Shown here piece by piece: positions 17,540-24,819 of a DNA stretch of 64,000 bases. Location of the stretch: NCBI GenBank assembly GCA_964354155.1, contig CAYGYG010000011.1, forward strand, positions 29,119 to 93,118, written 5' to 3'. The notes below the pieces were generated by a model that saw nothing but the letters and a program-made list of their open reading frames with translations, was not told the origin of the DNA and did not search any database. This stretch comes from CAYGYG01 sp964354155 (GTDB taxonomy: Bacteria; Hydrothermota; Tepidihabitantia; SM23-42; CAYGYG01). A program made the translations under genes and the position numbers. The number at the start of each line of letters is the position of its first letter. Position 1 is the first letter of the stretch.

Positions 17540-17780
17540 AACCGATGCAGACGGATTGCAGCAGATGCAGACGGATCTCCTTCAGCAGCAAGGAAGCAGC
17601 AAGTAGAGAGAAGCGAGTAGAGAGAACAAGACAGATGATGGCCGATGCTTGAAGCCACATACCGGATGCTTCTAGACTCTGGCTTCTAACTTCCCGCTGA
17701 TTTGCTGGCCTGCTGATATTCTGCCCACTGATTCCCTGATCCTCTGATCAGCTTGCCTGGTGGCATCCGTCTGCATCACG
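17540..17780. repeat. Intergenic mosaic of recurrent words
   Basis: GATGCAGACGGAT occurs at 17544-17556 and 17564-17576, and in inverse orientation at 17765-17777; a near copy is at 53746-53758. 17597-17631 is a GTAGAGAG/GCGAGTAG tract, the inverse of the tract at 9715-9790. 17697-17757 carries CTGATT/CTGATC units like those at 9605-9665. No gene is supported here. Confidence 0.65.
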
Positions 17781-17788
17781 CTCTCCAT

Positions 17789-17828
17789 AAAAAACCAACC
17801 CGGCCGCAGCCCGAAGGCCGCGACCGGG
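17789..17828 (-). terminator. Rho-independent terminator-like hairpin
   Basis: Stem arms 17799-17811 and 17816-17828, loop of 4 nt, T6 tract at 17789-17794 on the minus strand. It is the clearest intrinsic-terminator shape noticed in the window. Confidence 0.6.
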
Positions 17829-17837
17829 AGGGGGAGT
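17789..17837 (-). ncRNA. Candidate short promoter-to-terminator RNA or attenuator
   Basis: A minus-strand TTGACA/TAAACT promoter predicts a start near 17837. About 9 nt later a 13-bp GC-rich hairpin (17799-17828, 11 of 13 pairs) is closed by a C(UUCG)G-type tetraloop and followed by TTGG and six T residues (17789-17794). This is the layout of a rho-independent terminator right behind a promoter, predicting a transcript of about 50 nt. It could be a tiny RNA, or a leader attenuator ahead of sequence that is now repeat debris. There is no family match that I recognise. Confidence 0.4.
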
Positions 17838-17843
17838 TGTGCC

Positions 17844-17871
17844 AGTTTATCCAAGATTGTCCATTTGTCAA
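17844..17871 (-). promoter_or_regulatory. Promoter upstream of the hairpin RNA
   Basis: Minus strand TTGACA (17866-17871), 16-bp spacer, TAAACT (17844-17849). It is divergent from the promoter at 17919; the 11-bp palindrome CGCATTATGCG (17882-17892) lies between them and could be an operator. Confidence 0.5.
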
Positions 17872-17918
17872 CTACTATTTTCGCATTATGCGAGATATTA
17901 TTCTGAGCGAAAGTGGTC

Positions 17919-17946
17919 TTGACATTAGGGCCGGCTTCATTAGAAT
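17919..17946 (+). promoter_or_regulatory. Promoter of the 17966 gene
   Basis: TTGACA 17919-17924, 16-bp spacer, TAGAAT 17941-17946, followed by AAGGAG at 17954-17959 and ATG at 17966. Confidence 0.7.
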
Positions 17947-17965
17947 AGGGCTCAAGGAGCGTGTG

Positions 17966-18526
17966 ATGCCATTTGACGACATGGAAGACACTGAAAAGGG
18001 GCCGTTTTGTAAGCCGTTTGGTCAGCTCTTCTACGACAATCTCGAGAAGATGCCTTCGTTTCAGATCATCGAGGCTTACCTGGCATGTTTGGTTGAGGCT
18101 CAGGAGCGGATCAATCGCGCCATTGCCATCCTTGAAGGAACGCTCAAGAAAGGGACTGACCATCTGAAAGAAATCAACAAACCCGCCGAGCTACAGTTCT
18201 ACTTCGGCAAAATCACCAATTCCCGGGGAGCAGTCGAGACAGAAATCGAACACCTGTCTCAGAATCGGCGGGCCCTGGACAACCTTATCGCCGCGTATTC
18301 CGAGAAAGGAATCCTTGGGACCCCCCTCAAGGAGTTCATGACCACATTTGATGCCGAGTACGCCATAAGGGTGGAGAAGAAGAAGGCCGATTCTGAGGAG
18401 CTTTACTCGGTCGACATCAAGGCAACCGACCTGGCCGAATGCACCGGCTTTGAGCATCTCAATAAGGTCATGACCGGATATCTGTTGAAGAAGCTCTTAA
18501 GAAAGCCCGAAGCCGCAGGCCGCTAG
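17966..18526 (+). CDS. Hypothetical helical protein
   Basis: Unrecognised cytoplasmic protein of 186 residues. An open frame extends upstream to 17753, but the promoter (17919-17946) and Shine-Dalgarno AAGGAG (17954-17959) fix the start at ATG 17966 (or the adjacent GTG 17963). The sequence is mostly helical and charged. Residues about 35-115 include a likely coiled coil (FQIIEAYLACLVEAQERINRAI... through IEHLSQNRRALDNLIAAY). The C-terminal part ends with LNKVMTGYLLKKLLRKPEA. No cysteine cluster, signal peptide or catalytic motif is visible. It stands alone between the repeat mosaic and an inverted repeat that overlaps its stop codon. Confidence 0.65.
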   Translation: MPFDDMEDTEKGPFCKPFGQLFYDNLEKMPSFQIIEAYLACLVEAQERINRAIAILEGTLKKGTDHLKEINKPAELQFYFGKITNSRGAVETEIEHLSQNRRALDNLIAAYSEKGILGTPLKEFMTTFDAEYAIRVEKKKADSEELYSVDIKATDLAECTGFEHLNKVMTGYLLKKLLRKPEAAGR

Positions 18527-18579
18527 TGTCATGTCTCGCAAGCTCGTTTACCGAAGCTTGACTCTAGGGACATGACACT
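18525..18579. repeat. 11-bp inverted repeat with nested 6-bp inverted repeat
   Basis: Arms AGTGTCATGTC (18525-18535) and GACATGACACT (18569-18579) match perfectly. Inside them CAAGCT (18539-18544) faces AGCTTG (18555-18560). The left arm begins within the TAG stop of the upstream gene. There is no T tract, so a terminator is less likely than a remnant of a palindromic mobile element. Confidence 0.6.
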
Positions 18580-18734
18580 TCCAAAGGGGCTCCGCCCCTA
18601 TGGCGCTTACTTCGTTTCCGCCTTAGGCGGATTACCCCAAAGGCGCGGGGACGCTTCTTCCCCACACCCCTTCAGTGTGCTACTAACAACCTTTCTTACA
18701 TATAGATTATCTATAGAGCAGCACACTAGCCCCG
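18580..18734. other. Intergenic with several short palindromes
   Basis: No gene is supported. GGGGCTCCGCCCC (about 18586-18598), TCCGCCTTAGGCGGA (about 18619-18633) and the pair AGTGTGCT (18674-18681)/AGCACACT (about 18720-18727) can each fold. The cluster fills the gap between convergent genes and may act as a bidirectional transcription block or be REP-like debris. Confidence 0.45.
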
Positions 18735-19490
18735 CTATTCAAGCTCGAAGCTTACCGATACTCGAGCATTGATCGTTATCTGGCCCGGTGCCACCGTGCT
18801 TTCGTCCGAGCCGGGCGCCCCGCCGCCCCCAACGTTCTGAACCACGTTCTGGGCCATTGCCCCTCCCCAGCGTGAACCCCACCAGCTGCCGTAGTATGAC
18901 CACCAGTTAGCGTATTCTTCTTTTATTTCGTGCGGACGACCCACCTTCTGGCCCAGTTCACCCGCCAGCGCGGTCGCCTTCTCCTTTGCCGCACGAATCG
19001 CAAGGGCCCGAGCTTGATCTTTATGCTTGCGCAGTTCGGTGGTCCGGAATTGGACACCGTGCAGGTAGTTTACGCCCTGCTTGAGCACCTGGGTCAGCAG
19101 CTCTTCAAAACGGGTAATCTGTTTCAGGGTAATCTTGACTTGCTTGCGGACCGAGTACCCCTTGAGACTCTCGGGCTCGCGTTCATCCCAGCGGGCGTAC
19201 CTTGGTTCGATCTCAAGGTAGTCGGTCTGAACATACCTCGGCTCGATATTGAAATCCCGGGTGACGCGCATGACATTTCTGAACGTCTCGTCATTCCGTT
19301 TCTTGGCAAGATCCAGGTCCTTGTCCCAGGTCTCGATTCCCAATGTCACGATCACCTCATCTGGGACCACTTTCACATCGGCATCACCGGTAACGGTAAC
19401 GAGACGTGGCTCAGGCTTTTCCCCGGCCGCCGCCAGGGAAAAAGCAAACACCATCATCACAAGCAAACTAACGCAAAGCGATTTCTGCAT
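18735..19490 (-). CDS. SIMPL-domain (DUF541) secreted protein
   Basis: 251 residues. An N-terminal signal peptide (MQKSLCVSLLVMMVFAFSLAAAG) exports the protein. The mature part opens with the SIMPL hallmark VTVTGDADVKVVPDEVIVTLGIET and continues through GYSVRKQVKITLKQITRFEELL and ALAIRAAKEKATALAGELGQKVG, ending in ITINARVSVSFELE. Members form oligomeric periplasmic or surface proteins of unclear biochemical role, some linked to oxidative stress. The C-terminal insert (about 200-235) is rich in Trp, Tyr and Gly. It lies 48 nt behind the C25 protease gene with GGAGG before its ATG, so the two are probably cotranscribed from the 21839 promoter. Confidence 0.88.
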   Translation of the reverse strand: MQKSLCVSLLVMMVFAFSLAAAGEKPEPRLVTVTGDADVKVVPDEVIVTLGIETWDKDLDLAKKRNDETFRNVMRVTRDFNIEPRYVQTDYLEIEPRYARWDEREPESLKGYSVRKQVKITLKQITRFEELLTQVLKQGVNYLHGVQFRTTELRKHKDQARALAIRAAKEKATALAGELGQKVGRPHEIKEEYANWWSYYGSWWGSRWGGAMAQNVVQNVGGGGAPGSDESTVAPGQITINARVSVSFELE

Positions 19491-19538
19491 TTCAGCCTCC
19501 TTAATAGGAAAAGATCCGCCCCGGGCGTAAGACCAGAC

Positions 19539-21797
19539 TTATGGAACGACAACCACCTTTTGACGCACGAGCCGCCGGCCGTTGATGCTGATATCGGCGA
19601 AGTAAACCCCGGCCGCCAGGCCGCGCACGCTCAATTCCATCAAGCCATGACCGGCGACCGTCCTTGGCACCACAGATCGCGCCGCCCGGCCGGTAACACT
19701 GTAGAGAACGGCTTCTAACCGTCCGGTACCGGGCAGGTCATACTCGATCTTCAATGACCAGGCAGCGACGGTATTCAGCATCCTAACCCCAGCGGAACGA
19801 ATTGACTCTCCCCTGCCCTCCGCGATTCCGACGGTGCAACTGCTTTCGTAGGGCAGATGGTCCTTGGCACTGACCGTCACGAGCATGACGCCGCTCGTGG
19901 CCGGATTGATCGCCAGCACTGCGTTACCCGAGGCGTCGGTCCGGGCCCGGGCATAGACTTCATCATCTTTCCACAGGCAGACCAGCGCATTGGCCAGGGG
20001 ATTTCCCCCGGAGCGAACCAAAACCGGATAGGTCTGGAGACCTACCGGCACCGGATCTGGATGACTCACCTCCATGGCCTGCGGCCTGGTGCTCCACATC
20101 GGCAATTCCGGATCACCAAGAAGATTCAGCTCATAGTAGCACCAGCGCCATGCCGGCTGGTTGAATGCGTTGTTCCGGTAGACAGCTTTGGATACCGCAT
20201 GGCAGCGGCCGATCTCGAAGAGCGAATCGCGGTTAAAAAAACACTGGTAGAAAGAATAGTTGAAATGCTCCGATGTGTTCATCCAGCCCTCGCGCGAGTT
20301 GAAGATCCCGGCCACTGCCCCGCCGATTGGCGCATTCATGAAATTCTCTGCGTAGCAGTCTCCGTTGACCGTGCCCAGGTCAAAGGCGCCGATCCGACGC
20401 GTGATTGCGGTACCGATGGCAAATTTCAGCATGTTATCGAGACTGCAGGCATCAACGCTGTTGTGATAGTTGAGGAATCCGTTTTCGTCGCCGGCCGACA
20501 CGTGATTGACGAAACCGACGCCGGCTCGCAGTGTGTCCGTGCAAGAACCGCGGTTCAGGTTGCCCAGGGACGCATAGAGCTTGATCGTCGTCCAAAGCGG
20601 GACCGGGGGAATACGTCCAATGCTGTCGTTGATGGTATTGTCACTGATCCCGGTACACAGCAGCATTCTGACCATGTAGTCGGGGTCCGGGGCCTTTTCG
20701 TACGTCGAGACCTTGCCGACGAAGACCGTCGCCTGGCTCACCGCATCGATCGACGCGCGCCCCAGGTAGACATCCTGGTACAGATCGACCGTATCGCCGT
20801 TGAAGGGAAACTCGCCGAAGATATTATTGCGGTTGCCGTCATACGACCACTGCATGTCGGCAAAGTAAAGATCGCACGGAATGTACTCGCTCGTGCCGCC
20901 CACCGTGGCATAACAAGTCCGAAGAGGTACTTCCGCAATGTCACCGGCCAGCAATACCCACTTGATCCCTTTGGTCTGCCAGTAATCCCGAACACAGTTC
21001 CGAACCTTCTCCGCATTGTCCCGGCCAGGATATCGGGGGTAGATCGAATCGGTTCCGACGATCTTGGTGTAGTAACCCTTCTTGGTTCGCCAATAGGCGA
21101 GCGGCTCCAGGTCGGTAACAAAGGCCGGGTCCGTTATTATCAGGTAGTCACAGCTGTCGCGCGGCATTGCCCGAGTTGAAGGACGCCACGGTATCACATC
21201 CTCAGGATTGAGCACGAGTCTTTGAACATCCTCCCCAAACACCTCAACCTGACTTTTTGATAAGACTACCCGTTCATGCCGCCCTTCCTCATAGGTCAAC
21301 TTGACGGTGAGCTCGGTATAGAACCGGAGCTTCTGCTCGGCCGGAATATATTGCACCGGATAGACAAAGACCCCGGCAATCCGGTAACCGCTCATACACC
21401 CGGTCGGCACAAAACTCGCGAGCTTACCCGGATAGGGTGCGTTCGAGCTGTAGACCGCCGGATTGGGACCAACAAAGGCAGCACCCGGGATCTCGGAAAG
21501 CGGCAGGGCCGGCTGGGCCGGAAAGATGTTGAAGGAGCCCGGAATGTCTTTGATCTGATAGCTTATCACCTCAATCCCGGTGACCTCCGCGGTCGGCGGC
21601 ACCAATAGACTGTAGGAAAGCTCCGGCAGCGACGGATTACCTGGATGGCTAGTGTACAAACACCCGGGTATTCGGACGATATCAAACTCACGGTTTGTCT
21701 CAATGGTTATGTCGGCGGTTTCAAAACGAATCGTTTTGACGATACTGCCCGCAGAGAGCAGCGAGGCAACTAAACCGAGAGCAGCTAATACTCTCAC
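19539..21797 (-). CDS. Gingipain-like C25 cysteine protease with C-terminal sorting domain
   Basis: Secreted peptidase of about 752 residues. The start is placed at GTG 21797 (after AAGGAG), not the upstream GTG at 21836, because the signal peptide VRVLAALGLVASLLSAGS then begins the protein. Order: signal peptide, propeptide-like region with PSLPELSYSLLVPPTAEVT (about 40-60), C25 catalytic domain (about 210-580) with the His in FVNHVSAGDENG (H432) and the Cys in NGDCYAENF (C481), an Ig-like segment, and a C-terminal 70-90-residue beta domain with YSVTGRAARS... and GVYFADISINGRRLVRQKVVV, resembling type IX secretion type A sorting tails. Probably surface exposed and used for peptide nutrition. 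No type IX machinery is in view. Confidence 0.88.
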   Translation of the reverse strand: MRVLAALGLVASLLSAGSIVKTIRFETADITIETNREFDIVRIPGCLYTSHPGNPSLPELSYSLLVPPTAEVTGIEVISYQIKDIPGSFNIFPAQPALPLSEIPGAAFVGPNPAVYSSNAPYPGKLASFVPTGCMSGYRIAGVFVYPVQYIPAEQKLRFYTELTVKLTYEEGRHERVVLSKSQVEVFGEDVQRLVLNPEDVIPWRPSTRAMPRDSCDYLIITDPAFVTDLEPLAYWRTKKGYYTKIVGTDSIYPRYPGRDNAEKVRNCVRDYWQTKGIKWVLLAGDIAEVPLRTCYATVGGTSEYIPCDLYFADMQWSYDGNRNNIFGEFPFNGDTVDLYQDVYLGRASIDAVSQATVFVGKVSTYEKAPDPDYMVRMLLCTGISDNTINDSIGRIPPVPLWTTIKLYASLGNLNRGSCTDTLRAGVGFVNHVSAGDENGFLNYHNSVDACSLDNMLKFAIGTAITRRIGAFDLGTVNGDCYAENFMNAPIGGAVAGIFNSREGWMNTSEHFNYSFYQCFFNRDSLFEIGRCHAVSKAVYRNNAFNQPAWRWCYYELNLLGDPELPMWSTRPQAMEVSHPDPVPVGLQTYPVLVRSGGNPLANALVCLWKDDEVYARARTDASGNAVLAINPATSGVMLVTVSAKDHLPYESSCTVGIAEGRGESIRSAGVRMLNTVAAWSLKIEYDLPGTGRLEAVLYSVTGRAARSVVPRTVAGHGLMELSVRGLAAGVYFADISINGRRLVRQKVVVVP

Positions 21798-21838
21798 ACG
21801 ATCTCCTTGCCGGGACTTCGGCCCGCACCCACGCACAA

Positions 21839-21866
21839 ATTGTATTCATCATCCTGACCTTGTCAA
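21839..21866 (-). promoter_or_regulatory. Promoter of the C25 protease/SIMPL pair
   Basis: Minus strand TTGACA (21861-21866), 16-bp spacer, TACAAT (21839-21844). The leader of about 35 nt carries CAAGGAG before the GTG at 21797. Confidence 0.7.
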
Positions 21867-21969
21867 CGTCAAACCGCGCTGTCCTACTCTCACTCCCCGA
21901 TTTGCCCAGCTTGCCCTGGTGCAACATGCTGTCCCTGCGCTTCTGCCAATCATGGACCGAAATCCCTAC

Positions 21970-22005
21970 ACTACGTCAATACGACAATTGTCGAAGTGAC
22001 GTAGT
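21970..22005. promoter_or_regulatory. 36-bp near-perfect nested palindrome
   Basis: Outer arms ACTACGTCA (21970-21978) and TGACGTAGT (21997-22005) flank the perfect 12-bp palindrome CGACAATTGTCG (21982-21993). Sixteen of 18 pairs match. It lies between the divergent promoters of the protease operon and queF, about 93 bp upstream of the queF -35 box. It is a candidate operator for a dimeric regulator; a cruciform or mobile-element relic is the alternative. Confidence 0.55.
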
Positions 22006-22097
22006 ACAATGGCAGAGCCGGTCGAGGGCAACCGCCTTGGGGCCTGCTGCTCCACCGTAGGGGCAAACACCCATTTGCGCTCAGCCCAGCTGATGCC

Positions 22098-22125
22098 TTG
22101 ACAGGCCGCTGAAAACGCGTATACT
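22098..22125 (+). promoter_or_regulatory. Promoter of queF, leaderless geometry
   Basis: TTGACA 22098-22103, 16-bp spacer, TATACT 22120-22125, then only five C residues before ATG 22131. Confidence 0.75.
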
Positions 22126-22130
22126 CCCCC

Positions 22131-22556
22131 ATGACCAAACAACTCTACACCGCCGGCCATGCCCTGGCCGGCGTCAACGCCCGCCTGCCCGAGATCGAAA
22201 CGTGGCCCAACCAGTTCCGAAAATACGAAATCACCATCGTCGGTCCGGAATTTACCTCGGTCTGTCCGAGGACCGGGTTGCCCGACTTCGGAACGATCAC
22301 GGTTTGCTATCTCCCGGCCAAGGCCTGCGTCGAGCTCAAATCATTCAGGATGTACCTTCTCGCCTACCGTAACCTCGGTATCTTCTACGAGAATGCGGTC
22401 AACCGTATTCTCAAAGACTTTGTGGCCGCCTGCCGCCCAGCCTGGGCTTTGGTTCGTGGTGATTTCAACGTCCGCGGCGGAATGAAGACAACGGTGGAAG
22501 CGAGATATAGGATGCGTTGGCCGAGACGAGGGACGTCCGTTCGCTCTGCTCACTAG
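22131..22556 (+). CDS. queF: 7-cyano-7-deazaguanine reductase
   Basis: NADPH-dependent enzyme of the short (unimodular) QueF type that reduces preQ0 to preQ1 on the way to queuosine in tRNA. The active-site Cys is C45 in EFTSVCPRTG and the general acid Asp lies in PDF. The substrate strand CVELKSFRMYLLAYRNLGIFYENAVNRIL contains the conserved Glu pair (E68, E87), and RGDFNVRGGMKTTVEARY closes the fold. The expected protein would end near residue 124. The remaining residues (RMRWPRRGTSVRSAH) are encoded by an intergenic-type GACGAGGGACG repeat that has taken over the natural stop. No other queuosine genes are present in the window. Confidence 0.92.
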   Translation: MTKQLYTAGHALAGVNARLPEIETWPNQFRKYEITIVGPEFTSVCPRTGLPDFGTITVCYLPAKACVELKSFRMYLLAYRNLGIFYENAVNRILKDFVAACRPAWALVRGDFNVRGGMKTTVEARYRMRWPRRGTSVRSAH

Positions 22557-22741
22557 GACGAAGGACGTAGGACGGGAAACGACGCGGAGCAGCGGAAAAG
22601 AGTCAACCGGTGACAGAGAAGTTCTAAATCCTAATCTCTAAATTCGAAACAAATCCCAAACCTGAAATCTCAATGCATCGAACAACAGGTTCTTCCCTTA
22701 GGATTTAGAATTTAGGAATTGGCGCTTGCCCCTGCGGGGCA
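22520..22741. repeat. Two repeat families between queF and xerD
   Basis: 22520-22585 holds GACGAGGGACG/GGACGAAGGACG units, the inverse of the tract at 13284-13365. 22622-22725 contains TCTAAATCCTAATCTCTAAATT and its inverse GGATTTAGAATTTAGG, an AT-rich family with a 7-9-bp period. No gene is supported. Confidence 0.65.
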
Positions 22742-23638
22742 TCAGCCTCTCGGGTGGAAGGTCTTGTGGACTTCCTTCAAGTACTCCCGGTCGATATGGG
22801 TATAGATCTGGGTAGTCTTGATATCCGCATGCCCCAACATCTCCTGCACCGCCCGCAGGTCTGCCCCACCTTCTAGGAGATGCGTGGCGAAAGAGTGACG
22901 GAAGGTATGCGGTGTAATGCGCTTTCTCAGGCCAGTCTTTCTTACGTGGCCTTTGAGAATCTTCCAGAAACCCATGCGAGACAGCTTCCCGCCCCGCTGG
23001 TTGACGAACAGGCAGTCAGTAGATCGTTTTCTGAGCAAACCCGGCCGGCAATCCCTGAGATACTTTCGCACCGCCGTGATCGCCTTGCGTCCGATCGGGA
23101 CAATCCTCTCTTTGTCACCCTTGCCGACGACACGGACAAAACTGTTGTCGAGAAGGATCTCGCCGAGCCTAAGATTGAGCAGCTCCGATATGCGCAGCCC
23201 TGCCCCATACAGGACTTCGAGCATGGCGCGGTCCCGGAGCCCGGCGGCCGAACTTGTGTCTACCGTGTCGATTATGGTTGCAACCTCCTCGGCCGAGAGC
23301 ACCGGCGGCAGGCGGCGCGTCAACTTGGGCGCTTCAAGCTCTGCCGCCTCGTTCTTCTTGATCAATTCGTTCTCATCAAGATAGCCAAAAAAAACTTTCA
23401 GCGAAGTAATCTTGCGGGCGATCGAGGCGGGCGCAAGACCAAGTTCATGCATCACCCTCACATACTCGCGCAACATCTCGCGCGTGACGGCATTGAAGTC
23501 GAGGACTTTTCTTCTTCCAAGAAAATTGACAAACCCGGTTAGATCGCCGATGTAGGATTGAATGGAAGTCCGGGCCCGACCGCGGACCAGCAAGTAGTGT
23601 TCAAAACCCTCGAGTGAGAAGACGGGGTCAACGTTCAA
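22742..23638 (-). CDS. xerD: Tyrosine recombinase XerC/XerD-type
   Basis: 298-residue site-specific recombinase, normal length for Xer proteins that resolve chromosome dimers at dif. The N-terminal core-binding SAM-like domain spans about 1-90 (GFEHYLLVRGRARTSIQSYIGDL). The catalytic domain shows R in GAGLRISELLNLR, K in VVGKGDKERIVPI, the H-x-x-R box in TPHTFRHSFATHLLEGGADL, the second His in MLGHADIKTTQ and nucleophile Tyr in IYTHIDREYLKEVH. It follows the anti-sigma gene by 37 nt on the same strand, so probably it is the last gene of the nadB-to-xerD run. Only one xer gene is in view, so the choice of XerD over XerC is by resemblance only. Confidence 0.9.
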   Translation of the reverse strand: MNVDPVFSLEGFEHYLLVRGRARTSIQSYIGDLTGFVNFLGRRKVLDFNAVTREMLREYVRVMHELGLAPASIARKITSLKVFFGYLDENELIKKNEAAELEAPKLTRRLPPVLSAEEVATIIDTVDTSSAAGLRDRAMLEVLYGAGLRISELLNLRLGEILLDNSFVRVVGKGDKERIVPIGRKAITAVRKYLRDCRPGLLRKRSTDCLFVNQRGGKLSRMGFWKILKGHVRKTGLRKRITPHTFRHSFATHLLEGGADLRAVQEMLGHADIKTTQIYTHIDREYLKEVHKTFHPRG

Positions 23639-23675
23639 TTATTTCGCCGGCTCGCGAGACAATGGCGGTCGCGGC

Positions 23676-24254
23676 CTATTCCTGAATCCGCTTTCGTTCA
23701 AGCAACAGCTCCTCACTAACCAGCTGTCGGAGACGACGAGGCTCAATGGCCCGGAAATCCCACTGTGACTCATCAAGCTCAGGAATCTCGACTAAGTGCG
23801 TGATTATGCTCTCCAGTTCGTACTGGGGCATCGCCCGAATCTGGTAAATCAAGGCAGAATCGAGCACCGTGCCGGGAGCGTCGGCCATATTCTTTTCTTC
23901 TCCCCGGCTCAACACATAGGCCAAGCCAAGAAGAAGGCCGAGGCCGGCAAGGGCAACCGGTACCGACCACAACGGGAAAACACGCTGACGGCAACACACA
24001 ATCTTCTGGTGCACTTCAACCACAAAGCTCTGCCAGAAGGTCTCAGTCATAACTGGCCGGCGCTCGGTGCAGACCGCGTCGGTTATGGTGCGCAGGAACG
24101 CAAGTTCGGCCTGGCAGCAAGGACACGCATCAACGTGCTCTTCGACCTCAGCGAGCTCGCCAGGATCAAGTTCGCCGCACACATAGTCAATCAGCTTCTC
24201 GTGGAGCCCAGGATAACCGCAGCCGCGGCCGAATATGTTGTTGATTTCATGCAT
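23676..24254 (-). CDS. Anti-sigma factor with zinc finger and one membrane helix
   Basis: 192 residues. The N-terminal zf-HC2 anti-sigma domain reads LIDYVCGELDPGELAEVEEHVDACPCCQAEL, with the H-x3-C-x2-C ZAS signature. A single membrane helix lies at about 98-115 (VPVALAGLGLLLGLAYVLS), followed by an outside C-terminal region of about 75 residues ending ELLLERKRIQE. It should bind the ECF sigma factor encoded 1 nt upstream and release it on an envelope or redox signal. The tail resembles no sensor domain I know. The start ATG is one base after the sigma stop, a layout consistent with coupled translation and 1:1 stoichiometry. Confidence 0.87.
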   Translation of the reverse strand: MHEINNIFGRGCGYPGLHEKLIDYVCGELDPGELAEVEEHVDACPCCQAELAFLRTITDAVCTERRPVMTETFWQSFVVEVHQKIVCCRQRVFPLWSVPVALAGLGLLLGLAYVLSRGEEKNMADAPGTVLDSALIYQIRAMPQYELESIITHLVEIPELDESQWDFRAIEPRRLRQLVSEELLLERKRIQE

Positions 24255-24255
24255 A

Positions 24256-24813
24256 TTATACCTTGTTCTTTAAGTAATTTCTCAAGTTATTGACAGCCTG
24301 ATGATGGCTTGCCTTGATCGTTCCGATCGATCGCCCCATGTGCTCGGCGATCTCCTTGTAGGACAGGCCCTCGAGCTGTTTCAAGCTGAATACCGCGCGC
24401 TGCACTTCGGGCAACATCGCAATTGCCTCGTTGATAGCCTTTCCGACCATGCGTCGCCGATAAGTGGCCTCGGGATTGTAGGTGGAAATCCCTTCGAACG
24501 GGTATTCCAGGCTGACTTCCCTGGGCTTCTTCTTCAGAAAGTTTATGCAACTGTTGACCGCTATCCGGTAGAGCCAGGTCGAAAAACTGGACCGGCCGTT
24601 GAACTTGCCGATTGCTTTGTACGCCTTGACAAACGTCTCCTGAGCCAGTTCTCGGGCATCGTTCTGGTCGCGCAGAATACGATAACATAGATTGTATATG
24701 CGAACCTCGTTTCTGATTACCAGTTCGTCAAAAGCAGCTAAGTCACTTGCTTTCGCTTTGCGGACAAGCTCATCGTCGCTCGTCCTCTCTGTTTTAGACA
24801 ATTCGACAACCAT
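24256..24813 (-). CDS. ECF RNA polymerase sigma factor
   Basis: 185-residue RpoE-like sigma factor. Region 2 is at about 20-95 (AAFDELVIRNEVRIYNLCYRILRDQNDARELAQETFVKAYKAI, with the -10 recognising FSTWLYRIAVNSCINFLKKK). Region 4 is at about 125-180 (LPEVQRAVFSLKQLEGLSYKEIAEHMGRSIGTIKASHHQAVNNLRNYL), a helix-turn-helix for -35 binding. No regions 1 or 3, as expected for ECF. It lies 6 nt after larC and immediately before the anti-sigma gene. No distinct ECF-type target promoter was recognised in the window, so its regulon is unknown. Confidence 0.93.
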   Translation of the reverse strand: MVVELSKTERTSDDELVRKAKASDLAAFDELVIRNEVRIYNLCYRILRDQNDARELAQETFVKAYKAIGKFNGRSSFSTWLYRIAVNSCINFLKKKPREVSLEYPFEGISTYNPEATYRRRMVGKAINEAIAMLPEVQRAVFSLKQLEGLSYKEIAEHMGRSIGTIKASHHQAVNNLRNYLKNKV

Positions 24814-24819
24814 AAGTGT

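Noticed and set aside
17753..17965. Longer frame for the 17966 gene
   Set aside because: The promoter and Shine-Dalgarno for ATG 17966 lie inside the extended frame, and the extension is made of repeat and hairpin DNA.
18525..18579. Rho-independent terminator for the 17966 gene
   Set aside because: The arms are perfect but there is no T tract on either strand and the loop is long.
18572..18772. Frame starting MTLPKGLRPYGAYF
   Set aside because: It consists of palindromic intergenic DNA and overlaps the end of the SIMPL gene; no Shine-Dalgarno.
19857..21179. Long plus-strand frame opposite the C25 protease gene
   Set aside because: Shadow frame; the minus-strand protein has full family motifs.
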